64,000 bases of DNA, taken from NCBI GenBank assembly GCA_030737835.1, contig CM060849.1:6683245-6747244 (forward strand), written 5' to 3'. The notes beneath the pieces are model-generated. The model made no database searches. It was given only the letters and a program-made list of their open reading frames with translations, and was not told the DNA's origin. Of this stretch, positions 11,784 through 22,637 are shown piece by piece. The first letter of the stretch is position 1. Every line of letters starts with the position of its first letter. The stretch comes from Acorus gramineus. Taxonomy: Eukaryota > Streptophyta > Magnoliopsida > Acorales > Acoraceae. The position numbers were made by a program, and so were the translations under genes.

Positions 11784-14053
11784 TAAAGAAAATGATTTAA
11801 AAAATCTACTAAAAATTAAAAATATTAAAATCAGTCATTTTTTAAAATTATACGAAAAAAATCTCATTTGACAATTTTGGAAACACAAAAGACTAACATA
11901 TCCTTATTTAATTCAATCCTTAACATATTTTTATACCTTTTAACTTTGTTAAAATATTTCACCATCTTAATTTTGTTAATGTATTTCATACATTCTCATG
12001 GAGAACTTTTTTTTACACTAAATTCTTTGTAATTAGATGGATATTGTGAGATATGTGCCATAATTTGAGTTTTTAATGATAAACTCTATTAAATGTTGAT
12101 GTTTTTTTAAAGGAAAAACTTCTTTAACTCCCTAAAATCTTCTTGAAATCACAAAAAATCCCTCTAAATACAAAAAATCAGCCTAGGTACCCATAAAGTG
12201 TATATAGTTAACGAATTTAGTCCCCTGGTAAAGAATATATTGAAATAAATCCTCAGAAACTTACTAAAATTGGATTTAATCCCTACAAAATTTATTAAAT
12301 CAGATTTAGTTCTTTTATAAGACAAAAATACCCCCGTCTTTTTTCAACATTCCATCTCTTAAAATCTCATCCTCATCTATAAAAAAAAAATCAATCAAAC
12401 CTCATTTGATCTATAAAATTGAGTCATTTTTCAATATTTTCACCTCCTTAATCTCATTACAGAGACTGAACAAAAAAAAATTATAACTTCATCAACTCCA
12501 TTACAAAATTAGTAGAGAAAACAATTTAAAAACCCAATCAAAATTCTATAATACATTCTTAACTCAAAATTAGTAGCAATAAAAAGCATAACACCTTGAT
12601 TATAAAAATATAATTTGTTTAATAAAATTTAAATAAATTAGTATATATTTTTAGATAATCACATGGATTTTTTGTGATTTTAAGAAAATTTCTGGGAGTT
12701 AAAATGATTTTTAAATTTCACAAGGACTTTCTTCGATTTTCTTAAGTTTTAAAGGAGTTATATCAATTTTTTCCAACAAAGAAAATAAATTTTAAAAGAG
12801 TATAACAGTAATTTACCATGCATGGTTAGGGTTAACCACAATCTGATTAGTTATAGGGACTAAAATAAATATTATCTAATAAGATAGAGACCTAAAGGAA
12901 TTTACCAACTTTACATGGACTTTTTCTGATTTTCTTAAGTTTCGAGGGAGTTAGATCGATTTTTTCCCTTTTTAAAATAATGGGTATGTACTAATGATGC
13001 CATAAAAATATGTGAAATAACCAACTAAAAAATGTGAATAAAGATTTAGACTACTAAAATATCATATGATGTAATGGGGCACAACATAGATTTAAATTAT
13101 ATATTATGATTATATACAACGAAAAACAATAAACAACATCAGGTAAGATATATATAAGAAACACACAATATGATATATAATAACAATTAAAACCTCTAGG
13201 GAGATTGATTTTGGTCATGTAGAGAGATATTGTAGTTTTGTAGAAAAAATATATTTTTAGTGTGATATAATCTAACATGGGTTAGAGAGATGTTAAAGAT
13301 CTAATTACATAAGGGTATATTAGTCTTTTGTGTTTTCAAAAATGTGAAATGAGACTTTTTAAAGTATAATTTTAAAAAGTGGTTGATTTGGATATTTCTA
13401 ACTTTTTGAAGATTTTTTTTGTTATTTTTTCTATATTTAATTGTTTAAAAACCCAATTAAAAAACATTAATAAATAATAAAATATTTTTTTAATTTGTAC
13501 ATTAAGTTTATTATTATTTTTTGTATATCTAAATACAACATTAAGATTTAAATTGTAAAAAATTGAAATTTTTTGTTATAAAATATTTGTTAGATATTCT
13601 ACGCTTTCTAAAGTCTTTTGAGGCACTTATATATGTTTAATTTTATATGGAAAAAATTCTTATCAAGAATTTTATAAAAAATAAATAACAAAAAAATTTG
13701 AATTTTTTTTTAAAAGTTAGGAAAATCTAAAAAAAAAATCTTATAAATTTATGAATGACAATTGTGACAATTTTAACATTTTTTATAGCATACCTAAAAA
13801 ATTTAAGAACAGGTAAAATCATTCTCAAATAAAAATTATTTCTTATATTAATATTAATTTTCAATTAGATGATAGTTATGAAAAATTTTAAATATAATGA
13901 GAGAATTTAAAATATACATAAGGGTATGTTAGTCTTTTTAGTTTTTAAAATGGTGAAATGAGACTTTTTTTTAGTAGAATCCTAAAAATTGGTTGATTTA
14001 GGTATTTCTAACTTTTAAAAGATTTTTTTGGGTATTTTTTCTATATTTTAATG
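11784..14053. mobile_element. TIR element with about 130-bp inverted termini, split by a MITE
   Basis: The block at 11784-11910 ('tcatttgacaattttggaaacac', 'agactaacatatcctta') recurs inverted at 13918-14053 and again at 13308-13442. All three carry 'agggtat(a/g)ttagtctttt' and 'atgagactttt' in one orientation. The simplest reading is an element with long inverted termini plus an extra subterminal copy, into which the 12112-12967 MITE inserted. It is AT-rich and has no coding capacity. Exact ends and target duplication were not resolved. Confidence 0.5.
12112..12967 (-). mobile_element. Mutator-type MITE, copy 2 (inverted relative to 2210-3073)
   Basis: The reverse complement of this 856-bp block follows copy 1 along its whole length, including 'ggttaaccctaa', 'gttatgctttttattgct' and both termini. 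Flanks are TTTTTTAAA and CTTTTTAAA, an 8 of 9 match, consistent with an aged 9-bp MULE target duplication. Confidence 0.8.
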
Positions 14054-14165
14054 GATGAGTGTATATTTAAAAAAAATAATGAGAGCTGCGGATGAGACTG
14101 CACACAATGCTATACATATCATTTTCATTTCGGCAAGTGCATATGAAAGACTAGATATATGGGAC

Positions 14166-15025
14166 TAGGCCTGTCAACGGGTCGGGTCCAGACCGGACCT
14201 GACCCGACCCGGACCCGATTACACGTGTAATATATCCGACCCGATTTGGACCCGACCCGGCGGACCCGAACAAACAAACGGGTCGGGTCCGGGTCCACCC
14301 CGCCCCGACCCGTTGGACCCGAGACTCGATTGTTTTATTAAAATATGCTTATATATTATAAGACCATTAGTATTAGTTGATACATAATTTTATTTCTTAC
14401 TTAACTTATTTTTGTATCCACAAGTTCATAAATCATAATCATAACAAGCCCATAAATCATAAGTCATAATCATAACATTTTTTCCGTTGTGTTGATGTTG
14501 CAACTTGTGAGAACTTGATTGTTTAATATGTAATAAACTTAGTAATGTATTGTCGTCGGTTTGTTTTGGACAATTAACTTATTAGTTTTTTAATTTGTAT
14601 AATTAATTAGTTTGTTGCATGATTTATGTTTATTATTTAGGTTAATATGTTAGTGTCTATTGTTTTGAATGTTGTTTAGGTTAATATTGTTTTGAATGTT
14701 TGTATAATTAGTTATGTTTATTATTTAGGTTAATATGTTTTTTATGTTAGTGATTATTGTTTTGAATTGTATAAAATTATATTCAAATATAGTCTCATTA
14801 ATAATAATGTTTTATTAAAAAAAATTTGAAATAGAATAATAAAAAAAACAAATACATGAGCTCTTCTTGTTTTTTTTTTTTTTTTGTCACCAACCTTCTG
14901 GGTCGGGCCGGACCCGGACCCGACCTGGGTCAGGGTCCGAGTCCACATTTCTCTAGACCCGCTGGGTCTTGTCACGGGTCGGGTCCGGGTCCACCCTGAC
15001 CCGCCCGGACTCGTTGAGAGACATA
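14166..15025. mobile_element. Non-autonomous hAT element with CGGGTCGGGTCC-rich ends
   Basis: Both ends carry GGGTCGGGTCC/GGACCCGACCC blocks around an AT-rich core. The termini TAGGCCTGTCAAC and (inverted) TATGTCTCTCAAC agree at 9 of 13 positions. Flanks TATGGGAC and TATGAGAC match at 7 of 8, the hAT target-duplication size. No transposase is present. Confidence 0.7.
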
Positions 15026-15033
15026 TATGAGAC

Positions 15034-15874
15034 TGGGAATGAGTTGTAAATTAATCTAAGGGTACATTTGCATTTGCATTTGTTTGGATTTTGCCATGAA
15101 AACACAGAACATGGATCTAAATAGTTTTTTATAAATGTTATATATTTTTTATTTTACATGTTTTTTTTTTGACAAATTTCATACGTTTTAAATTTTTTTA
15201 AAATAATATTATTCAAAAGCAAGCTAGATTTTCATAAAGCTGACAGTTCAACCACACATCCAAATGAGTCATAAAAAGAACACAACCCAATCGCTAACGT
15301 CTCTTCCACTTTATCAAACCTCCACTTTGTAGGATGGGAGAGGTACCCCTCTTTACTAAGGAGACTTAGTTTCGAGTTTTGTCGCATGCTGATAAGGGAA
15401 TATTTGATCAAGGAAAAAAAAATTCCCCACCAAAAAAAAAAAATCTCTCCGACCCATCTTCACAATACGTCAAACTTTGTTAATTTTTATCTAGTTTATG
15501 TATGTCGTATTTGGAAATAAAATAGTAATTTTATTGTTTCATTTTAGTGAAACAACGGGTACAATTTTAAAGAAAAACATAACAAAACAAAAAAATGCAA
15601 ATTATTTATTTATTTTTATTTTCATTATTTAAGAATAATAAAAGATAATGATATGCATTTCTATTAATTTTTAGAGCAATTTCAATTTTGTGCAATCAAT
15701 TATGAAGAATGAGTTTTTCCCATGCATGATTATCTACATTGAAAGAAAATTTGCTACATTATCAATCCATACTCGTTAATAGATGATTTTTGTCCTCCAA
15801 AACACCACATAACTTCAAGTATTTATTGTTTTTTAACTTGATTTTGATTATGAACTCAATTTGTTTGTATGAAA
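15034..15874. other. AT-rich spacer
   Basis: No gene recognised. A block at 15330-15400 ('gagaggtacccctctttac', 'gtttcgagtt') loosely resembles a SINE-like fragment; a related 'agaggtacccc' occurs near 37250. Not firm enough to call. Confidence 0.4.
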
Positions 15875-15883
15875 TTTTATTTA

Positions 15884-16394
15884 GGGAAAATTAATTAAGG
15901 GTCCTTGCGATTGCCTATTTATTTTTTAGGTCTTTGAAATTTTTTAACTTCTTTTTAGGTCCCTAAGGTGGTGAAAAATTATATTTAGTCTCCAACCGGA
16001 TATTGTTCAAAAATACTGAAAATGCCCCCTACCCAACTATTTTAGTACACTATTAACACTCTCCAATGTATTGTTAAGTATTTTCGATACGTTGTTAACA
16101 TTTTCCACTACATTGTTAACTTTCGCATAAAATGACCCCCACCTAATTATTTCAGTACACTATAAACACTCCTCGGTACATTGTTAAGTATATTCAGTAC
16201 ACTGTTAACACTCTTCAGTACATTGTTAACCTTCGCATAATTGGACAAGATCATTTTTGGTATTTTTGAACAACGTCTGACTAGAGGGACCTAAAGATAA
16301 TTTTTCTTCGCTTTAGAGACCTAAAAAACTTAAAATTTTCAAGTAACTAAAAGTAATAGGCAGATGATCACAGAGACCCCTAATTAATTTCCTC
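15884..16394. mobile_element. Mutator-type MITE with internal TACATTGTTAA repeats
   Basis: Termini GGGAAAATTAATTAAGGGTC and (inverted) GAGGAAATTAATTAGGGGTC are followed by further inverted homology ('gcctatt', 'ttttttaggtc'). The flanks are the identical 9-mer TTTTATTTA. The core holds several degenerate units of 'agtacattgttaac', with 'cttcgcataa' twice. No coding capacity. Confidence 0.85.
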
Positions 16395-16403
16395 TTTTAT
16401 TTA

Positions 16404-17232
16404 TAATCTCTACTCTCAACATCCTCCATTTCCACTCAACACCTCATTGTCTACTCCCTCACCTTCCTCTCTCTACTCCCTACCTTTCAAGAAGAACTTA
16501 TAAATAGAAAGTGTTGTTACTCAATTTTTTTTCCTATCCCATATGCCTAGATAGAAAATCACTGGAACATATACTCACATTAACGAGCTATACACTTCGA
16601 TAATTATTTCTTTTGATATTTCTATAAATATATGCATGCAATTCATTTGAGTATATACTCTAATTATTATAAAAACATGTATCTTATTAAATAAAAAAAC
16701 ATACTATTTTCAAAAGACTCAAAACACATATATTAAAATTTGGGCTAAAAAATGGATTGCACCTAACATTATCAAATAGAAATATAAGGATTTTGAAATT
16801 TCTTAAACATTAGCAGCTTGAGAAAGAAATGGGGATCTTCCCTCCCTATCCACCCCATCTTAAAATAAATTTTTATGTTAGGGTGAAGGATAGTGGAAAA
16901 GAGAGGTAGAGAGAGAGAGAAAGAGGCCGGCTAGCGGAGGAGAGGGGAGAGTCCGAGAGAGAAAAAGAGAGGAAAGTCAGCCGGCCTTCTCCACCCAACC
17001 CTGTACAAGTTCCCTCACTCCACCTATCTCGTCCATCACCGCCTTTTGCTTCTCTCCCCCCCCCCCCTATCCTTCATTATTTATTCTCTCTCTTCCTCTC
17101 TTTTTTCCTTTGTTCTCATTTACACTATTCTAAAAAATACTATTTTTTTTAATGGAGTAAGATTCTAGCTCTATGAGAAGAAAGTAAAGGTCCTTGGTAA
17201 AAAAAAAAGAAAAAAAGAATTTCAACTCACTT
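16404..17232. other. Intergenic, low-complexity purine and pyrimidine tracts
   Basis: Contains GA-rich (16900-16975) and CT-rich (17050-17110) stretches with a short C run at 17057. Nothing coding recognised. Confidence 0.5.
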
Positions 17233-17638
17233 CTATCTATATGGACACGATCCAGAGGTGATTTTTATGGTGTGGTCTGGGGTGGAAGATGATGAAACAG
17301 TGCTCGGCCAAGTGGGACATATAGTTTGTCTAACCAAGAAGCAAGGGTGGTTTGGGTTTAAGGAATTTGAAGGAGATGAACATGGCATTGTTGTCCAAGT
17401 GGGTTTGGAAATGGCTATTCGATACAAATGCAGCGCGCCATGTGGGTGTGGGGTGTGGGTGTGGGTGATTGGGGAAAGTTATGGGACGAGGTTGGGCTCT
17501 CACCTACCCAAATTTGAATGAGGTGCATCAACTATGTGTAAAGACAGGTTTGCGGATGCGACAATATTGATGCAGTCTACGCAGTGGTGTGTGGGAGATG
17601 GAAGAAGAACACAATTCTGGATTGATAGCGGGTGTGGG
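17233..17638 (+). pseudogene. LINE (L1-like) reverse transcriptase fragment, 5' part
   Basis: Read across frameshifts, this encodes the C-terminal non-LTR reverse-transcriptase region: a KKQG.xGF/GLR block at about 17335, then NMALLSKWVWKWLFDTNA at about 17380-17433, then VGDGRRTQFWIDSGCG at about 17590-17638. Several frame changes and stops make it a dead copy. The Copia element at 17639-22637 interrupts it; it resumes at 22638 on the same strand. Confidence 0.8.
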
Positions 17639-17764
17639 TGTTAAATGTATATATATGTTAGGGTTAAGGGTAGATTAGTCTTTTCCTTGTTTCCCTTTTT
17701 GTACTATAAATATTGGATACAAACCCTAATAAGATTCTTGATTCATTCTTTTCATATTCTAACA
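17639..17764 (+). repeat. 5' LTR of the Copia element
   Basis: Begins TGTTAAATG and ends TCTAACA, short for a Copia LTR. It contains a TATA box (TATAAATA, 17705-17712). Confidence 0.95.
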
Positions 17765-17776
17765 TGGTATCAGAGC
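17765..17776 (+). other. Primer binding site (tRNA-Met type)
   Basis: TGGTATCAGAGC, the standard plant Copia PBS complementary to initiator tRNA-Met, directly adjoins the LTR. Confidence 0.95.
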
Positions 17777-17862
17777 TTGAATCCAATTTTTTTCCTTGAT
17801 TTTTTGTTGGCGATACTCTCCGTTCGGAGATCGTCGACGCTTCCCTGTCCGTCGTTCTGTTC

Positions 17863-18560
17863 GTGTCACCCGCGCTCTGCCCCGCACTTATCCGCTGCCC
17901 CTGCCGCAGCCCCATGCAGCCCCACGGCTGCCCCGCGCTGATCCGCTACCCTTGCTGCAGCCCCGCGCAGACCCGCTGCCCCTGCCGCAGCCCCGCGCTG
18001 CCCCGTCACTGCAGCAACCCCGCCGCTGCCCCTGTCACAGCCTCGCGCATCACCGCTGCTGTGCCGCCGCTGCGCCGCCCTGCCGCGCCGCCTCGTGCTG
18101 CCCTGCCACCCTGCTGCGCCGTCCAGCGCCGCCCTTCCCCGCCCAGTCCCCCACGCGCGCACAGTCCGCGCCCTGCTGGGTCCCTGCCCGCGCCCCTTCA
18201 GTGCCCTGCCCGTCTGCGCGCCGTGCCCGCTCCCCTTCCGCGCCGTGCCCGCACACCGTCTGCGCCCCGTCCGCGCACCGTCCGCGTCTGCCTGTGCGTC
18301 GTGTCGGAATTGCGTGATCAGCGCGGATCCGCGCCGACCAGCCCGGATTTTCTGGGATCCTGTCCCGGATTCGGTCCAGGACAGCATCTCGGATCTCCCA
18401 GGAATTTGTCCCGAGATCCCGTGCTTCGTGCCCGCGTGCGCCTGGCCCAGCACCCGCTCGCGCCTGGCCCAGCTGCCCGACCCAGCTCCAGCGCCCGACC
18501 CGACCCGGCTCCAGCGCCCGACCCGGTTCCAGCGCCAGCTGCCCGACCCGGATCCGCGGC
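17863..18560 (+). other. GC-rich degenerate repeat in the place of gag capsid
   Basis: About 700 bp of very GC-rich sequence built from units such as CCGCTGCCCCTGCCGCAGCC and later 'gcccgacccg'. It lies where a Copia element should encode the capsid half of gag. It has long open frames on both strands, but they are Pro/Arg/Ala-rich, overlap in several frames and carry no domain, so I read them as composition artefacts. Its origin is unknown. Confidence 0.75.
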
Positions 18561-18723
18561 CCGACCCGTTTGTCGCTCCGTCATCGATCTTTCGGTATTT
18601 TCTTTATCCGGCCGCTACAGGCTCATTCAGACTCCAAATATAGTCATATTGGTACTCATTTTGATCAGCTTTTCATGATCTACGCATCTGTGACTGTTTT
18701 GGATCTATCAGATACTGTTTATT

Positions 18724-19902
18724 TTGATCTATTGCTGTGCAAGTACTATGGATTGCAGATATTGTCACTCCTTTGGTCATGTGACCCTCGATTGCCGCAA
18801 GTTGGCTAGAAAACGTGCTCGAGATGCCGCTTTCTCTTTATCAATCCAGTCGTCTACTCAATCTTCTCTTTGTCAGGATCAGATATGTACATCAATTGCA
18901 CCTCGCGTTGCTTCTGCTCAGTCACAGTTTACCACAGCTCACCTTATTGCACATTTAAAGGGGCTACAAGATCAATATCAACAGCTTTATGTTATGTTAC
19001 GATCATTGATTGGTATAAATCTTTCTGGTTCTGTTCAGTCTGCTTCTACTCCCGTACCAGGTATACCGATTACCTCATGGGTTCTTGATTCTGGGGCTTC
19101 CCATCACATGACATCGGATGCATCGATTCTTGTTAATTGTACACCACTCCGTTCTCCTTCACTTATTCGCACTGCTGATGGTTCTCCTATGTCTGTCTCG
19201 AGCTCTGGCATTCTTTCTGATCATTCTCATCGATTTAATGTGCCAAATGTTTTGCATGTTCCTAAACTTTCCATGAGTTTGTTTTCTGTCAGTCAACTTG
19301 CTGACCTTGGTTATACGATCACATTTGATTCATCATCTTGTTCTGTTCAGGATCGACTTACTGGGAGACGGATTGGGACTGGGCGACGACAAGGTGGACT
19401 CTATTACATGGATCAGCTTCATGTTCCTCTGCCTTCCGCTGCTTCTGTGCAGTTAGATACAAATTCCCCTTCCCCTTTCGATCTTTGGCATCGTCTTGGT
19501 CATTTGTCTCAGCCTAGACTCCGATATCTTGTTAGCACCGGTGCATTAGGATCATTTTCTCGCACGGATCTTCAACCATGCGTGGGCTGTAAATTGGGTA
19601 AGACAGTGGCTCTTCCTTTCCCTTCCAGTTCGCATATTTCAGATTCTCCCTTTGATTTAGTTCATTCTGATATTTGGGGTCCGTCTCCTATTTTTTCAAA
19701 AGGGGGAAATCGATATTATGTTATTTTTATCGACGACTATTCTCGTTTCACTTGGATTTACCTTCTCTCTAGTCGTTCAGATTTATTGCGTATTTATACT
19801 TCTTTTGCTACCATGGTTGAGACTCAATTTTCTCGTCGTATTAAGGTGTTACGCTCTGATTGTGGTGGTGAATATTGTTCTAAGCTTTTAGTGAATATTT
19901 GA
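18724..19902 (+). pseudogene. Copia gag zinc knuckle, protease and integrase (5' part)
   Basis: 392 codons. The start is the tail of gag: a zinc knuckle CRYC...H...C (CX2CX4HX4C) at residues 11-24. Next come the aspartic protease with DSGASHHM (about 122), the GAG-pre-integrase HLSQPRLRYL with its CVGCKLGK motif, and the integrase core with HSDIWGP and RSDCGGEY. The frame stops with TGA at 19900-19902 in mid-integrase. Shifting one base at the preceding 'ctttta' continues directly into the next ORF, so this is a single-base frameshift of one former gag-pol. The starting ATG is just the first in the open frame; the true gag start is lost. Confidence 0.9.
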
Positions 19903-22499
19903 CATCCCAAGGCACCCTTCCTCAGTTTTCCACTCCTTATGCTCATCAACAAAATGGCGTTGCTGAGCGTAAACACCGTCACATCCTTGAGATGACTCGA
20001 TCTTTACTTCTTTCTACATCCGTCCCTGTTGAGTTTTGGGGTGAGACAGTTCTCACAAGTGTGTATCTCATCAATCGCACTCCGTCATCTATTACTGGTG
20101 GTATCTCACCATCTGAGCGGCTTCACAATCAGCCACCTGATTATTCTCGTCTTCGTGTTTTTGGTTGCACATGTTTTGTTCTTCTTCCTCCCACTGAACG
20201 TACCAAGCTTTCTCCTCGTTCTGCTATGTGTGTTTTTCTTGGATACAGTATTCAACATAAGGGTTACAAGTGTTATGATCCTATTGCACGACGTCTTCGC
20301 ATTTCTTGTCATGTCACATTTTGGGAGCATCATCCTTATTATGCTCTTCGCTCACCTCCGGCTCCACTTCCTCCGTCTACTGTTGATGACCTTATTTTTC
20401 TGGATTTCTCTACTCCTGAGTCATCCCCATCGTCTATCCCACCGGCTTCTATTCCTTCATCTGTCCCATCTACGACCTTGCCATCCCCTATATCTCCTTC
20501 TTCAGATGATTCATGTGAGCCGAGTCCCCTTGTTGCTCCTGCGCCTGATGTTGTTCAACCAGTAGTCGACCATGCCCCAGCAGTCGACCCCGCATCAGCA
20601 GTCGACCATACACCAGCAGTTGACCCCGCACCGGTAGTCGATCCCGCACCAGATGCTCCTCGTCGCAATCCGCCTCGCGCTCGTCGACCTCCTCAACGAC
20701 TTAGCTTGGTTGCCTCTGATTCTTTTTCTCCTAGTTTTCAGTGTTTTCTTTCAGCTGTTTCCACTCACTGGGAGCCCCAATCATATCGTGAGGCTGTCGG
20801 CATTCCAGAATGGGAAGGTGCTATGGCAGAGGAGCTTAGTGCATTACAACGCACTCATACGTGGAAAATTGTACCACTTCCTCCAGGGAAGACTCCTATC
20901 AGCTCTGATGGTTCAATTGAGCGTCATAAGGCTCGGTTGGTTGCCCGTGGTTTCACTCAGCAGCATGGTATTGATTATGATGAGACATTTGCTCCTATAG
21001 CAAAGATGACGACTGTTCGTACTTTGATTTCTATTGCTTCTGTTCGTCAATGGCCCATTTATCAGCTTGATGTTAAGAACGCTTTTCTTCATGGTGATTT
21101 ATCAGAGGAGGTTTACATGACTCCTCCTCCGGGTCTTCCTCATTCCTTTGGTCATGTATGCCATCTTCACCGCGCTCTCTATGGTCTCACTCAACAGCAT
21201 GGTATTGATTATGATGAGACATTTGCTCCTGTAGCAAAGATGACGACTGTTCGTACTTTGATTTCTATTGCTTCTGTTCGTCAATGGCCCATTTATCAGC
21301 TTGATGTTAAGAACGCTTTTCTTCATGGTGATTTATCAGAGGAGGTTTACATGACTCCTCCTCCGGGTCTTCCTCATTCCTTTGGTCATGTATGTCATCT
21401 TCACCGCGCTCTCTATGGTCTCAAGCAGACTCCTCGTGCTTGGTTCGCTCGATTCACTGATGCTATCTGTGCTGCTGGGTTTGTTCTTAGTTCCTCTGAT
21501 CCAACTTTATTTGTTCACACCTCTGGTCCACATCGTACTATCTTGCTGCTTTATGTTGATGACATGATCATCATCGGCGATGATTCGTCTCATATACAGT
21601 CGGTCAAGCAACATCTTCAGCGTCAATTTGAGATGAAAGATCTTGGCAAACTTTGCTATTTTCTAGGCTTCGAAGTTGCTTCTGCTCTGTGTGGTTATCT
21701 TCTCTCCCAACGCAAGTATACTGCTGACTTGATCGACCGTGCCTGTCTGACTGATGATCACATTTCTCCCACTCCTATTGAGCTTCATGCTAAGCTCCGA
21801 CCTGACGATGGAGAACCACTTTCTGATGTTACTCGTTATAAACAGCTTGTTGGAAGCCTCGTCTATCTCACTGTCACTCGTCCTGACATTGCCTATGCTG
21901 TGCATATTGTCAGTCAGTTTGTAGCTGCCCCTCGTATTGTTCATTATGCAGCAGCTCTTCTGATTATACGCTATCTACGTGGCACTATATCTCGTGCTCT
22001 GCTGTTACAGTCTTCTTCTACTCTTGAACTTCGCGCTTATACTGATGCTGATTGGGCAGGAGATGTCACAGATCAAAAATTCACAACTGGTATATGTGTC
22101 TTTCTTGGGGACTCTCTTATATCTTGGAAGGCCAAGAAACAAGACATTGTTTCTCGTTCGAGTGCTGAGGCCGAATATCGTGCTATGGCATCTGCTACTG
22201 CTAAGGTTGTTTGGCTTCGGCGCCTCCTCTCTGACATGGGTGTCATTCTATCTGTGTCTACTCCTCTATATTGTGACAACAAGAGCGCCATTCAGATTGC
22301 TAGCAATCCAGTATTTCATGAAGGTACGAAGCACATCGAGATCGATTGTCACTTCGTCCGTCATCATTTTATTGCAGGCACTATATCACTCCCATATATT
22401 TCCTCTTCTCTTCAGTTATCAGACTTTTTCACAAAGTCTCATACACTTCAGCGGTATGGTTTCTTGTTGAGCAAACTCTCGGTGTATGATCCACCATGA
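19899..22499 (+). pseudogene. Copia integrase (3' part), reverse transcriptase and RNase H
   Basis: 866 codons. Integrase continues with the catalytic Glu of QQNGVAERKH and LINRTPSS. A Pro/Ala/Val/Asp linker carries repeats of the 'PAVDP' type. The RT follows: RHKARLVARGFTQ, QLDVKNAFLHGDL, LYVDDMIIIG. The RNase H has AYTDADWAGD, SRSSAEAEYRAM and CDNKSAI. Residues from TQQHGIDYDE to HRALYGL occur twice in tandem (see the repeat entry). Between KTPIS and SDGSIE the usual lysine/tryptophan-rich block of about 11 residues is missing. The frame stays open, but these lesions probably destroy RT activity. Confidence 0.93.
20952..21419 (+). repeat. 234-bp in-frame tandem duplication inside the RT domain
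   Basis: Two 234-bp units (78 codons) lie head to tail. The unit includes the first catalytic Asp motif, QLDVKNAFLHGDL. The copies differ at only a few bases (for example 'cctatagca' and 'cctgtagca', 'tatgccatc' and 'tatgtcatc'), so the event is recent. Confidence 0.97.
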
Positions 22500-22512
22500 G
22501 TTTGAGGGGGGG
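22500..22512 (+). other. Polypurine tract
   Basis: GAGGGGGGG just after the pol stop and abutting the 3' LTR, as needed for plus-strand priming. Confidence 0.85.
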
Positions 22513-22637
22513 TTAAATGTATATATATGTTAGGGTTAAGGGTATATTAGTCTTTTCCTTGTTTTCCTTTTTTGTACTATAAATATTGGATACAAACTGT
22601 AATAAGATTCTTGATTCATTCTTTTCATATTCTAACA
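22511..22637 (+). repeat. 3' LTR of the Copia element
   Basis: Matches the 5' LTR except for a few substitutions and one T-run length change. The first base, expected to be T, reads G, so the canonical TG end is lost. Confidence 0.93.

Larger units (their letters stand above)
17639..22637 (+). mobile_element. Ty1/Copia LTR retrotransposon, defective
   Basis: A 5-kb element with 126-bp LTRs, a tRNA-Met-type primer binding site directly after the 5' LTR, a purine tract before the 3' LTR, and pol order protease-integrase-RT-RNase H, which defines Copia. Flanking TGGG on both sides is a possible short or decayed target duplication. Defects: the capsid part of gag is missing, integrase has a frameshift, RT has a deletion and a 234-bp duplication, and the 3' LTR begins GG instead of TG. 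The two LTRs differ at only a handful of positions, so insertion is fairly recent. The host sequence is a dead LINE. Confidence 0.95.

Noticed and set aside
17863-18678. Long open frames on both strands rich in Pro, Arg, Ala
   Set aside because: They overlap in several frames, have no domain and follow from extreme GC composition.
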